A stretch of DNA of 64,000 nt from Microvelia longipes (GCA_018340805.1 JACMZG010001913.1:33095890-33159889); one strand, 5' to 3'. Shown: positions 10,411 to 21,592, counted from the stretch's first letter. The notes: generated by a model from the sequence alone, not told the origin. Made by a program: numbers and translations.

Positions 10411-10714
10411 CTTAATTTCCATATACCAAATTTCCTAAAAACCGATGGTATAAAAAAGAAGAAGTGAAAAATAGAAAACAAATAAATGTATCGAGTTCAA
10501 TAAACCTTTCTGGAAAATAATGTGAAAAGCACACTTCCAAATACCAATAAGGAAGTATAAACCTAAACTATTAAAAGAACTAAAATAAAATGTTAAATAA
10601 TTTAAATTAACAAAAAACAGGTACTGTTATTATTTTTATTGTAGCCACCGAAAACAATTACAGCTGATATAGAGGAAATCGTGCTTTATGTGTAAACAAT
10701 TTAAAAAAATCCGG
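10411..10714. other. no gene seen
   Basis: AT-rich flank of the minisatellite. No feature recognised. Confidence 0.4.
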
Positions 10715-10935
10715 TGCGGTGTACCTCGGAACTTTTCCTCATCAAATCGGATTCGTAACGCTCATCCTTCATACTTCGGACTCGCTTCGCTCGTCCTCAG
10801 GGTATACAATTTACTAAGTTTATATACTGCAACGCGTCTTTAGATTTGCTACGCGCATCCTCAGATAGTAAATGCATTCGTTTTTATTTCCAGCGGTTAC
10901 CCATCCAGACACTGACTAAGTCATATGATAAAATT
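10715..10935 (-). repeat. 5S-rRNA-like SINE
   Basis: Minus-strand copy. The 3' motif (complement of gaggaaaagttccgaggtac) is at about 10722-10740, the ggactcgcttcgctcgtcct module at 10776-10799, and the 5S-like head at 10893-10920 (gttacccatccagacactga, the complement of the box C region). Confidence 0.7.
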
Positions 10936-11029
10936 GAACTAATGCTAATAATGATATGAAAATCACCTAAGTTAATCTTATATATAGCTACATATGTGCC
11001 AAATCTTAAAAGTTTCTGCGTTTGTGATT

Positions 11030-11330
11030 CTATTGAAATTTTGCTCAGTTATTATTCCGAAAAAAAATATTTTCTGTATAGCACAACTACTCCGATAGAC
11101 AGATTTTTGTACAAAGTTTCAGCTCTCTAGCATAAATCCAAGGAACCTACGATAATAATAGACAGGCACAAACACACACACATTTGTAAAAAAACTTAGG
11201 AGGTCTTAAAAACACCTAAAACGGATAATTCTGGTGATATCCCGGTTTCAGATTTTTTTTACAAACACAATACTTTCCCTATATACCTACGGAAGTAGGT
11301 ATTGAAAAGTAAAAACATTTAATTACACGA
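11030..11330 (-). repeat. dispersed repeat family D (GT-rich core)
   Basis: On the minus strand it runs taggtatatagggaaagtat, then ggtgtttttaagacctccta, a GT-rich tract, and tttatgctagagagctgaaa. The same order occurs at 59500-59780, and partly at 21810-21985, 32697-32835, 28990-29140 and 62675-62720. The class is unknown; there is no coding content. Confidence 0.65.
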
Positions 11331-12520
11331 GCAAAGAGAACAGTTGAACATAGAAGTCAAATCAAGACCCAGAAAGTTACACTACAATAATTACAGTTAC
11401 TTGACAAGCGGAATCAATGAAGCGCGTCTGTCAAGTCTAAATAAATCAATGTAGAACCTCAATACTAATTAGCTTTCTCTAACTGCAGACTAACTCCACT
11501 CATCGGAAAAACTGTTTGTGAAAAACTGGGTTTACAGAGCATTTAGTTCCCGGAGCAACAAGCGAGCATAAATAAATAAGTTTTATTTGTAATAGAAAAA
11601 ATACGTCAATGATTCAAAATTGTTCACAAAAATGAGCTAATAAGAAAGGAATTTCTTTTTATTTTCTACACTAGCGTCGAAAGTAAGATGAATTCTTCCT
11701 CGTGACTACTAATAAGTGAGATTAATAAGGTATGAAGAAGCTAAAATTGAACATATTTTTTATCATAAATTACCTTTTATTGATACAGGGACACCTCGGT
11801 GACATTGTTCTGTTGACTTAAACTAAATTTGTTTTACGTGGCACTTAAAAATTAAGCAGTTTTAAAGTCATACTTCACAACCAGCTTTAATAAACCTTCA
11901 AATCCCTCAAACTCTAAAAAAAGTTATACACTCAAGAGAAGTCTAAAAAACTTAAAAATACCCAATGTAACTTTAAATAAAACTGATTATTAACAAAAAC
12001 TCGAAAAAGTAGAGATAATATTAATTGAATTAATATTTAATTATATAAATTTAATTAAATTAATTAAAAATGACTGAAAAAAACACAATAAAATAATATT
12101 TGATTAATTACTCAAAATAGTTTAAAAATAAAAATAAACAAATAAATTATTTTGTTACAAAAAAAATGTTTTAAAATTGTTAGTAATTTTTATAAATTAA
12201 CATTATTAACTGATGTTATAATTAATGTTTATTATTAGTATAAATTGATTTTTATTATTATTAATTTACTAGTTTACAATTTTGATGTTATTTAATGTTC
12301 AACTATTTCACTAAGCAAATACCTATGCGATCTAAGTTATGATTTAGCGAAAGTATCTTTCTTAAATTTTCATTAATATGAGATGAAATTAATTAATGCA
12401 CAGTTATAAATACAAATCTATTGTAACATTTAACTTTAAATATGAGTAATCCGTTCAATCAAATTTAGGTATTAAAAAATAATAGAGCTAATGTCCGCAA
12501 GGGCGCTTCGATCGAATAAA
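11331..12520. other. no gene; very AT-rich
   Basis: About 1.2 kb with runs of A/T (12000-12300 almost pure AT). No frame, hairpin or array that I can support. Confidence 0.45.
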
Positions 12521-13236
12521 TCGAACAATCGAATATCGACGATTACAAAGTTTTAAATCTGAATAATCGAATATCGGCACTCAGATCGATTTATCGTAAC
12601 AATCGAATATCAACGCTTAGATCGATTAAATCGGAACTAGTTAATATTGGTGATTAGATAGATTAAAAAAATAAAAGTTGTGAAGACCAGTGCTTAGATT
12701 AAATCAAAATGTCAAACTGGTTACTGCAAACTATCAGTGTAAAATCAGTGATGCATGTTAGCGGCTCTTTATCAGACTGACTCTGTTGAAGCGGCTAAAC
12801 AAGGGAACGATGGAAAGACAAATAAAGCTAACAATATAATTCCCTCTCCTCGGAGTCAAGGTCGCAGCTATTACCAGCTCTAAGACTTGCCGACCTCCAA
12901 CCTCTTACAAAGTAATTAAGTTTACAATTAGCATTGACGATTACGGTATGGACTTAAATCAGGCACAGGGTACCTAGTTGATTTAACTCACAACTTCAAA
13001 CAAAAATTCTAAAGTCAGAGTCAATATTACTAAAATGGTGACCGATATTAACAATTTTATGGATCAGTCACATAAGTGCATCGTTAAATTTTATTTTGAA
13101 TGTTCAAGTTTCGATTTTCGACGATTTTTGATTACTCATTAAAATAAGTTTACGTGGTTTTAAAAAATCTATCTTAGTGCCGATATTCGATTATTCAGAT
13201 TTAATCAATGTAATCGTCGATGTTCGATTGTTCCGA
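12521..13236. mobile_element. element with about 60-bp inverted ends (putative MITE)
   Basis: Left 12521-12581 (tcgaacaatcgaatatcgac, gaataatcgaatatcggcac) is the reverse complement of right 13176-13236 (agtgccgatattcgattatt, gtaatcgtcgatgttcgatt) with a few mismatches. The left end continues into degenerate atcgattaaatcg repeats to about 12660. The interior (12700-13170) has no reading frame. Target duplication not identified. Confidence 0.6.
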
Positions 13237-13319
13237 CTTCGCAGCCTCAACGCATCGACTACATGTAGTAGTAAATAAAATTTCAGCCCGATCTAATCAC
13301 TTTTTGAGGATTTGAGATT

Positions 13320-13461
13320 TTAAAATATTTATATTTCATAAACAATAGGGGTCTGGACATTTAACAAAGGTTGATTTTGTGACAAGTTTCATTTCGATAC
13401 GAGTAGGTCTTCGAAAGTTATCCTGTCCATTAGAAACGTCTAGGAACAAAAATCTTACACA

Positions 13462-13475
<14 letters not shown>
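13320..13475 (+). repeat. dispersed repeat with terminal (CA)n
   Basis: Sequence of the type aataggggtctggacattta leading to an acacac tract. It closely matches the flank of the 36992-37043 N gap (aatggggtttgggacattaa), so the gap lies in the same family. Confidence 0.55.
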
Positions 13476-13498
<23 letters not shown>

Positions 13499-13584
13499 AT
13501 ATTAATTATATAAAAATTAATATTATATTAATAATTAATTAATAATCTATAGATATTAACTGTGCCTGAGTACACAATAAAAAT

Positions 13585-13616
<32 letters not shown>

Positions 13617-13625
13617 ATATATATA

Positions 13626-13660
<35 letters not shown>

Positions 13661-13782
13661 CTTACACACACAACACACACACACACACACACACACATAT
13701 ATTATATATATATTAATTATTATAATAATTATATTATATTAATAATTAATTAATAATCTATTAGATTTAACTGTGCCTGAGT

Positions 13783-13834
<52 letters not shown>

Positions 13835-13835
13835 T
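13456..13835. repeat. duplicated (CA)n(TA)n microsatellite block
   Basis: Two near-identical blocks of about 200 bp (about 13456-13660 and about 13665-13835). Each runs (CA)n, (TA)n, ttaataattaattaataatc, tgtgcctgagtacaca, (TA)n. The non-repetitive middle makes this a segmental tandem duplication rather than simple slippage. Confidence 0.85.
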
Positions 13836-14575
13836 CAGTGAGTCTCCCTCAAAAAAATACCATAGTCCCCCTTTAAAAAACCACAACAATAACATACACA
13901 TGAAATTAGATCAATATTTCCATTTTTCGAGCGCAGCGAGGCCGAAGTAACACTACCTTAGGATTTTGGTTCACATGACAATCTAGGGACGAACGAAGCG
14001 AGTCCGAAGTCATATTTTTTTTTTGTTTTAGAATGAGCATAAATGGAGTCCATCGTAATAGAACGAATAAGAATAAAATTAAAGAAGAGCTTACAATAAC
14101 TTGTTAATGAACTAATTCGTACATAAAAGCTCACTTTAGTAGCACTTATAGTTGCATAATTTATTTCAGGGAGTTTGTAGCTTTTAAAGGTAAATTCATT
14201 AGACTAAACGATTTCGCCTTTTAACAAGATTCTAGTAAAAATAGCTCTTTTATTTTCAAAGTAAAAGCAAGATTAGGTCATTCACTGCTCCCAGACTAAA
14301 AGGAATGTTTAGGATCCACCTCCCTGGAGGGGGTAGAAGAAGAAGGCGTGTTTCAAAGCTACTTTCCCGGTCGACCCTAATTCTAGGAGTAAATGAATCC
14401 GAGTACAGAGGCTCGAGTTATACTGAAATGCCAAATATTCACATAAACCAGATGACATTTAAAATTTCCTCTACACAAACATTTAAGGATCCTATCTGGG
14501 TCAAATATTAGCCAAAAAATCTGATACAATGCTTCTAAGCGACAATTTGACACAACTTTAATCCATCTATTCACG
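13836..14575. other. no gene; SINE scraps
   Basis: 13978-14010 carries a 5S-like SINE body fragment (gacgaacgaagcgagtccga). A short open frame at 14305-14511 and its antisense partner have no recognisable domain. Otherwise unassigned. Confidence 0.4.
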
Positions 14576-14930
14576 TAAAATCTCCTACCATAAATGTAAT
14601 TCCACCATACATGATTCAATATTAAATACAGGATTCGATATTCCACCATACATGATTCGACATTCCTCATCCATGATTTGTCATTCCACCATACATGATT
14701 CAACAATTCCATCATAATGATTCGATATTCCATCATACAGATTCAACACTTCTACCATACATGATTCAACATTCCACCATCATGACTCAACATGATCTCC
14801 ATACATGATTCAACATTCCACCATCATGACTCAACATTCTACCATACATGATTCAACATTCCACCATACATGACTCAACATTCCTCTACATCAACATTCA
14901 CCACATCAACATGATGTCGACATCAATTTT
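14576..14930. repeat. about 22-bp minisatellite, irregular
   Basis: Units of the type ccaccatacatgattcaaca with tt spacers. Units vary (catcatgactcaacattc) and several carry single-base deletions. Confidence 0.88.
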
Positions 14931-15104
14931 ATCAAATGACTTGTGTACGTTTTTTTTTAAAAAATTGTAAAAAATCAGAAAAATTATTCAATTGAGTTTA
15001 AATTTATAACAATTGTATACAATAACAATTGTCAATTGTATAATTGTACAATTGTATAATTGTATACAATTATGTTATAAATAAGTACAAAATGTTTCAA
15101 CACG
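14931..15104. repeat. cluster of overlapping acaattgt palindromes
   Basis: 15008-15076 contains repeated acaattgta and tacaattgt palindromes (gtatacaat, aattgtataattgt), so one strand can fold in several alternative ways. No gene. Confidence 0.6.
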
Positions 15105-15245
15105 AATACACTGTGTCGTTTCAATACGACAAGTATATTCCATAATTTTTGTTGGATCATAAAACTTAAGTAGCATTGAGCGTGTCAGTACCTGTATAGG
15201 TGACCGTGAGAATGATGACCGCTAAATACCTACTGTATAAATCAG
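15105..15245 (+). repeat. 5S-rRNA-like SINE, 3'-truncated
   Basis: The head reads aagtagcattgagcgtgtca followed by gtacctgtataggtgaccg, aligning with the 5S rRNA internal promoter region. The upstream tttcaatacgacaagtatat matches the start of the copy at 7360. The usual ggacgagcgaagcgag body is missing. Confidence 0.65.
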
Positions 15246-15576
15246 GTAAATAAAAACATTGAAAAGTACCTTTATGCAGTATTGATAAATGTGAAGCCAC
15301 TCATTCGATGTTTCTCTGACCTGGAACAAAAAACAATTCGTATTAAAATAAATCGGTTTAAACCTGTCATTTTTGGATTATTTATCATTCTACTTTACTA
15401 AAAGGTGATTTGCAAATGTCTGCCAATACTATTGAAGTAATAAAAGTATATATAATTAATTTAATATAATGCCGATTAAATAAATAGCTACATTTAAATA
15501 AAACAGAAAAAACTAGATATACAATAGGATAACTAATAAGGTTAATAATACTGAGAATAAGTTCTAGGTTAAATGA
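15246..15576. other. no feature seen
   Basis: AT-rich, nothing recognised; it precedes the coding-like segment. Confidence 0.4.
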
Positions 15577-15828
15577 TACCGTTTAAGCAAACCTAGTTTT
15601 GCGCCTTATTATTGGAGCAGCGATGTCAATTCTGCTAGCTTGCTAAACTTAACGCCTAAACTCGAAACCGTTGCTGAATGTGTATTAGGTGCCACTAATG
15701 ATGAAGGCATTAAGCGTTATTTAGAGGCACGTAGCAAGTACAAGGTACTCGTGTACCAGCACTCTCACGTGTACGTCGGTACCGGTATGTACAATCAATA
15801 CGTGCTTAGTAATGTAACGACGCAGTAA
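15577..15828 (+). CDS. unidentified coding-like segment, possible 3' exon or viral remnant
   Basis: The frame is open from 15577 to a TAA at 15826-15828, about 83 codons. An AATAAA follows at 15830-15835, as at a gene's 3' end. Base use differs from the surroundings: many codons end in C or G (AGC, GTC, TAC, CAG, CAC, GTG) in an otherwise AT-rich tract, and the peptide looks protein-like, with a Tyr/Val-rich stretch such as KVLVYQHSHVYVGTGMYNQY. There is no ATG near the start, so it would be a terminal exon or a fragment. I do not recognise the family. It could be a host exon or an endogenised viral fragment. Confidence 0.35.
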   Translation, partial: YRLSKPSFAPYYWSSDVNSASLLNLTPKLETVAECVLGATNDEGIKRYLEARSKYKVLVYQHSHVYVGTGMYNQYVLSNVTTQ

Positions 15829-15835
15829 CAATAAA

Positions 15836-16299
15836 CTTGTAAGGAAATTAAATTATGGCACACATGTTAAGAATCCAAACATGTGTTAACATATTTATAA
15901 TTGAAAACTATGTCTATGGATTTATTGAAAAATAACTAAACGTAAACAGTTTGCACATATAGTTAAAAACAATACCGGATTTCCAAAAAAATAATTCTGG
16001 CGCAGAGGTCCACATGCCGGGGGAATTTTCTTTAAATTGCGCGCTTTCTTCCTTACTAAAATTTTTTGCTTAATTTTCCTCCACAGAAAACTAGTTATTA
16101 GCGTCACAAATAACAACTTGTTATTTAAGATTTTCGATTTTTTCAAAGAAAAATGCGCATATTAATCCCATAGACTATACACCATAAGGCACAGTATTGT
16201 ATGCAGTCATTCAGAGCTCAGTTTACGCTAATTTTGAGCGCATTTTCTTTAAAAAATTCGTAATAATTATATTTTAAAATCCGCTAGAAATACACAAAC
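15836..16299. other. no gene; SINE-body fragment
   Basis: 15975-16085 carries a module (aataattctggcgcagaggt, then cgggggaattttctttaaat) also seen at 51465-51535, inverted at 51885-51945, and near 63030-63100. This is dispersed family G, probably a SINE body. The sequence then runs into the N gap. Confidence 0.5.
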
Positions 16300-17299
16300 N
16301 NNNNNNNNNNNNNNNNNNNNNNNNNNNNNNNNNNNNNNNNNNNNNNNNNNNNNNNNNNNNNNNNNNNNNNNNNNNNNNNNNNNNNNNNNNNNNNNNNNNN
16401 NNNNNNNNNNNNNNNNNNNNNNNNNNNNNNNNNNNNNNNNNNNNNNNNNNNNNNNNNNNNNNNNNNNNNNNNNNNNNNNNNNNNNNNNNNNNNNNNNNNN
16501 NNNNNNNNNNNNNNNNNNNNNNNNNNNNNNNNNNNNNNNNNNNNNNNNNNNNNNNNNNNNNNNNNNNNNNNNNNNNNNNNNNNNNNNNNNNNNNNNNNNN
16601 NNNNNNNNNNNNNNNNNNNNNNNNNNNNNNNNNNNNNNNNNNNNNNNNNNNNNNNNNNNNNNNNNNNNNNNNNNNNNNNNNNNNNNNNNNNNNNNNNNNN
16701 NNNNNNNNNNNNNNNNNNNNNNNNNNNNNNNNNNNNNNNNNNNNNNNNNNNNNNNNNNNNNNNNNNNNNNNNNNNNNNNNNNNNNNNNNNNNNNNNNNNN
16801 NNNNNNNNNNNNNNNNNNNNNNNNNNNNNNNNNNNNNNNNNNNNNNNNNNNNNNNNNNNNNNNNNNNNNNNNNNNNNNNNNNNNNNNNNNNNNNNNNNNN
16901 NNNNNNNNNNNNNNNNNNNNNNNNNNNNNNNNNNNNNNNNNNNNNNNNNNNNNNNNNNNNNNNNNNNNNNNNNNNNNNNNNNNNNNNNNNNNNNNNNNNN
17001 NNNNNNNNNNNNNNNNNNNNNNNNNNNNNNNNNNNNNNNNNNNNNNNNNNNNNNNNNNNNNNNNNNNNNNNNNNNNNNNNNNNNNNNNNNNNNNNNNNNN
17101 NNNNNNNNNNNNNNNNNNNNNNNNNNNNNNNNNNNNNNNNNNNNNNNNNNNNNNNNNNNNNNNNNNNNNNNNNNNNNNNNNNNNNNNNNNNNNNNNNNNN
17201 NNNNNNNNNNNNNNNNNNNNNNNNNNNNNNNNNNNNNNNNNNNNNNNNNNNNNNNNNNNNNNNNNNNNNNNNNNNNNNNNNNNNNNNNNNNNNNNNNNN
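16300..17299. other. assembly gap, 1000 N
   Basis: Exactly 1000 N. The round number suggests a placeholder of arbitrary size. The long minus-strand open frame spanning it is an artefact. Confidence 0.99.
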
Positions 17300-18748
17300 G
17301 GTGAGCTAGATCTTCCCGCCGCTGAGGAACTTTTCCCGCTCTGAGTGACCTTGATGAATAAAATCAACACCCATCTGGTACTCATCAGATGTTTTCAACT
17401 CATCAGATGCGTACCTGATGGATAAAGTTACACACCGATATAAACGCAAACGAATATAATTATCACTACATTGATAGATTTGTCAAGTAAATTTAAATGC
17501 ATAAATCACTTAACGTGATTTTTAATTAAAAAAATATACCAAAAAAAAAAAAAAAAATAAAAATTATCAAAATTTATGGACAGTTCTTAATTAATTAATA
17601 GTACATAAAATTTAAGTTGTAGCTTTTGTCCGACATTTAAAGAAAAAGAGGACAAACTTCAATTATTTTGGACTGAAGAAAAAGAAAAATCAAATGCATT
17701 AGAGAACTTTTTTTTTAAAAAATAGTTTAAAAAATTAGTTTAAAAGATAGTTTTAAAGATAGTTTTAAAGATAGTTTAAAAAATTAGTATGTTATTACTA
17801 CAGATAGTATTTAATAACTAAAGTTTGTAGTAATTATTACAGCTAGCAAATAATTTTTTGCCTAAATGAGGATTTAATTTTACTTATTCCTTTACTTTTT
17901 AAATAATAAATAATATATAGAGGGGGGGGGGCCATAGTAAATACAACAAATGCAATTTTATTATTATTTATTTATTTATTTATTTGTTCTCATACAATAT
18001 AAAATATTTGTATTATATTTAATAATATTTATAATATATAAATATTTAAATTTTTACCTTAAAAATATATATTATTTTATATTTTGCATAAGTATGTGTG
18101 TGTATTATCATTATCTATATCTTTATTATTATTATACAAAATGTATGCATGGAAAATATATATATTATCATTAATGTTCTACCACCAATGATAGTCGTAT
18201 TTCAAATTGTAAAATACTAAAAAGAAGAGGTCCTATGGCTCCAAAAAAAAAAAAAAAATAAAAACAAATAAAAAGATGGTTTAAACAAACAGTGAGTAAT
18301 GTCGAACATATTAAGTTAAAGACAAAATAATAAGAAAGAAGAAGAAGAACTTTTTTTAAAGATTTGTGCATAGAATTGTATATATAAAGAATAAAATAAA
18401 TATACTTTAAGTAAATTTTAAGTAATTTATTCATTGTTTATTTTATTATAAGTCACATTATTGATGTGCTGCAGGAGTATTTATCAGCAGTTTTCTACTT
18501 TGAACTTCTGGGAGAAAAAGGTTCAACATTTTATATTTAAACTTTTATCATCTTTTTACTCTTTCTCTCTACCAAACTTTGATTTTATCTCTCAAGTAAT
18601 TCTTTAGGCAAACCCATCAGGTGTGGGAGGATTGGGTAAAGTTCTTCTTGTAGTATCCAGTGGTTCCCCATTTATTAATTACTGGGAAGTAAAGTCATTT
18701 TGACAGAGGGGAGGGAGTGGAAGGAGAAAAGAAAGTCTACTCACTATA
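17300..18748. other. no gene; low-complexity AT-rich
   Basis: Contains A-runs (17540, 18240), a G-run (17923-17931) and ttagttt/agatagttt micro-repeats (17720-17800). Open frames here encode Tyr/Ile/Leu-rich low-complexity peptide and are not called. Confidence 0.45.
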
Positions 18749-19579
18749 TTCGCTATTCAAAGTCCGTAGCAGCGCCACCGTCGCTGATAAGAAATTGATA
18801 ACGAAAGGGTGATTGTTGTTAAAGTCCTTATGGGGATTTTTTGGGTTTTCTTATTTGTGACGATTATTTCTTTAATTTTTTTATCAAAGTGCTTTAATTT
18901 AATTAATTTTAGGGCGTATGAACTCAGTAGAATCACTATTTCATTGAAAAATAGCGTTTTAATGGGTTGTCACGAGTATTTAAATAGTGTGATAAGAAGA
19001 TGAAGATCATAATATAGTGTTTTATTTTATTTATTGTTAATTAATGTTACTTTTAAATAATTTTAGTTTGCACAAACACACAAAATTACCATTTAATTGA
19101 ATTAAATTGTTTAAATTAGCTGTAACAGGTATTTAAATTAACTGATAACAAGCCGATTTTCACCGTAATGGTGTTTTAATTTATCAATCAATTTTATTTA
19201 CACACTAACATATTAAATAACTCAATAAATTCACGTTTTTGTTAAATCTTTGTTTAAATCATCCGTTTAGGTTTAATTATTTCTGGGTTAAATCCGACCA
19301 ATCCAAGTCTGTAGTGATAAGAGCCTGATTCTATATTTAAAATCCTGGAATAATCGAAGTATTTATCTATGAAATATTGGCCACTTTTTTAGCATCGATG
19401 GTCGTTCTATTAATTTTTATCTCATTTATCACAAATTAACTCACAATAGAGGAATAAAAGAAGAATTTTCAACGGCTCCCATGCTAATCCTATGATAAAA
19501 ATATTTGATCACCCTTTCGTTTTCCCGCCAACCGGCAATTGGTATTGCCAACCTTACAACTATCTATTTGAATCGCGAA
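18749..19579 (+). mobile_element. TA-flanked MITE family M, copy A
   Basis: An 831-bp non-coding element with short terminal inverted repeats (ttcgctattcaaag / gaatcgcgaa). The 5' TA is at 18747-18748. A subterminal inverted pair, acgaaagggtgatc near 18800-18813 and gatcaccctttcgt near 19507-19520, is shared by all copies. The TA target and short TIRs fit a Tc1/mariner-type MITE. Copies: B 19580-20063, C 23940-24781, D 25721-26408, E 47867-48690. Its 3' end abuts copy B with no intervening base. Confidence 0.85.
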
Positions 19580-20063
19580 TTCACGATTCAATGAGATTAG
19601 TTGTAAGATTGGCAATACCAATGGTGGGAAAACGAAAGGGTGATCAAATTTTTTTATCATAGGATTTGCATGAGAGCTGATAAAAATTCTTCTTTTTTTT
19701 GTCTTTATTGTTAGTTAAATTGTGAAAAATGAAGTAAAAATTAACAGAAGGACCATCGGGGCTAAACAAATTTCAATATTTCATATATAAAGACTTTGAT
19801 TATTCCAGATAAAGTGATGTAAAAATTCAAACAGTAAGGGTCTTGTTTACATTCTAGTTTTTAGACTTCTCAATTTAAAACTGATAACAATATTGACAAC
19901 AGCCGTACAAGGTGAAAACTAGCACTCGGTGCGGTAGTTGATGAAACGACCCCCTGTTTTTTCAAGACCACCTCAACCCAGGGAGTTGGACCACTGTGTC
20001 CCGTGCTCCCACCTCTACTGTATGAATTTCTACATCACTTTAATTCCAGGATTTTAAATATAG
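19580..20063 (-). mobile_element. MITE family M, copy B, truncated and interrupted
   Basis: Begins ttcacgattcaatgag (the family TIR) directly at the end of copy A, in opposite orientation. It is split by a 233-bp hAT-like MITE at 19810-20042 and ends after aaatatag at 20063, where other copies continue, so it is truncated. Confidence 0.82.
19810..20042. mobile_element. hAT-like MITE nested in MITE M copy B
   Basis: The termini are inverted repeats: taaagtgatgtaaaaattca at 19810-19829 and tgaatttctacatcacttta at 20023-20042, with one mismatch in 20. It is flanked by 8-bp duplications attccaga (19802-19809) and attccagg (20043-20050). Other family M copies show the uninterrupted site (attattccaggatttt at about 24190). 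An 8-bp duplication with TIRs starting TAAAG (matching YARNG) is the hAT signature. No transposase frame, so non-autonomous. Confidence 0.85.
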
Positions 20064-20286
20064 CCATATGCCATTAGATACTATGTTGCTAGATTATATA
20101 GTAGAGCCATGGTAGAAAGTAGGATTAATTATGATGGAACAGTATGGGGACATGCAAGCTGTAATAAAATTTCGATTTAATAGAATAATGTTAAAAATGA
20201 GAAATAAAGATAGTTGTAGAAAAAAAATTTAAGGAACTAGGAATAATGACTAACAAATATGTACATATATAATATTCTAATATAAT
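20064..20286. other. no feature seen
   Basis: AT-rich spacer between the MITE cluster and the palindrome. Confidence 0.4.
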
Positions 20287-20603
20287 GATAAATAAAAGAG
20301 TCTCTCCACTTAATTACTTTATTAAAAAATAAAGCCGGCTTTCAACCCCAAAAAAGTCATCATCAGTGCCGGTGAAATGAAGGAAAGGAAATAGAAGATT
20401 ATTTATTTGATCTTTTCATATTTGAGACGGAATACAGACTCTGTATTCATATTTGAATCTGTATTCAGTCTCAAATATGAAAAGAAAATAATCTTCTATT
20501 TCCTTTCCTTCATTTCACTGGCACTGATGATGACCTTTTTGGGGTTGAAAGCCGGCTTTGTTTTTTAATAAAGTAATTAAGTGGAGAGACTCTTTTATTT
20601 ATC
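20287..20603. mobile_element. 317-bp palindrome built from two inverted Penelope-like 3' ends
   Basis: Arms of about 150 bp (starting gataaataaaagagtctctc; ending gagagactcttttatttatc) around a short centre near 20430-20450. Each arm carries the hammerhead-like core: CTGATGA 20524-20530 with GAAA 20547-20550 on the plus strand, and the mirror image TCATCAG 20360-20366 with TTTC 20340-20343. The gacc...ggtt helix between them is kept. An antisense open frame here is a shadow. Attribution to Penelope-like elements is inference. Confidence 0.75.
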
Positions 20604-21592
20604 TTTATACGATGAACTCCTCTAGCTCTACCGTTTTGAATGATTCTAATATACTTTAAAATTAATGAAAAGAAATATAGTAAGCCTAAAGATAAATATA
20701 ATACTAAATCTAAGAATAAGAAATAATTATACCTAAGCATAAATTGAAGAAATCAGAAGTAGGGATTTCTACTCTAGGAATAAATATATATAATAAAATT
20801 AGTATAGAAAATAAAAAACTTACCTTTAAAAAAATTTAAAGAGGAAATGAAGAAGTAACTCACAGAAAATGTGTTTTACTCGATAAAAGAGTTTGTAAAA
20901 TAAGTTATGAAGGTGTTTTGTTTGTTTTTCATAATAGTTTACTTTTTCCTTGTAAATAAAATTTATTCTTATTCTTATTCCTGCAATAATTAAATCAAAT
21001 CAATAAATCAATAATTCTATTGATTTATTTTTACTTTTCTAAGAGGGGGACCATAATAGATTGATAAAGTTTTCCCTCGGTGATTGTTTGTGAACTTTCA
21101 AATGATCTGCCATATATTATTAATCCGAGCATTATATGTTAATCATATATCATTAATCATAGTATTATATAATAAACTGCGTAGGCTTCCGCAGTGATTG
21201 TAATGAAGATTTAGATCTTCCGGTGGTGACTCGTCAATATAGATGAAGAATCTGACGTTTTCAAACCTAAATCTTCAGAGTATTATATGTTAATCATAAA
21301 TTATTAATCAGAGCATTAGATTTTAATCATAGATTATTAATCAGAATATTAGATCCCAACTGATCTAACACTTTAGATCAGCTTTTCCCTCCTTAATTAG
21401 CATGTTGCCTGATACTAATTTTATTACCATTCGACATATTGACAAAATTTACTGAGACGTTTTTCTATTTTTTATTTACGCATCATTCTGGGTATTTAAA
21501 TCTTTTTTATGCTTGTTTCTATCATCATTTACTTAACCCATGAATTGATTACTTGCTCCCAGCTTATCATTAAATATTTTCACTTTTTCAGA
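20604..21592. other. upstream region of the Rpp25-like gene; repeat scraps
   Basis: 21181-21290 is a fragment of foldback family E (gcttccgcagtgattg, agatcttccggtggtgac). 21100-21380 holds imperfect ttattaatcagagcattaga repeats. The acceptor ttcactttttcag at 21579-21591 implies a non-coding 5' exon somewhere upstream that I cannot locate; no core promoter is obvious. Confidence 0.5.

Noticed and set aside
16267..17385. 372-codon minus-strand frame
   Set aside because: Almost entirely N; no real sequence.
17950..18434. Tyr/Leu/Phe-rich frames suggesting membrane proteins
   Set aside because: Low-complexity AT-rich DNA gives such peptides by chance.
21509..21592. Upstream in-frame ATG as the Rpp25-like start
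   Set aside because: A polypyrimidine tract and CAG acceptor lie just before the ATG at 21593, and the upstream residues are hydrophobic and unlike the family.
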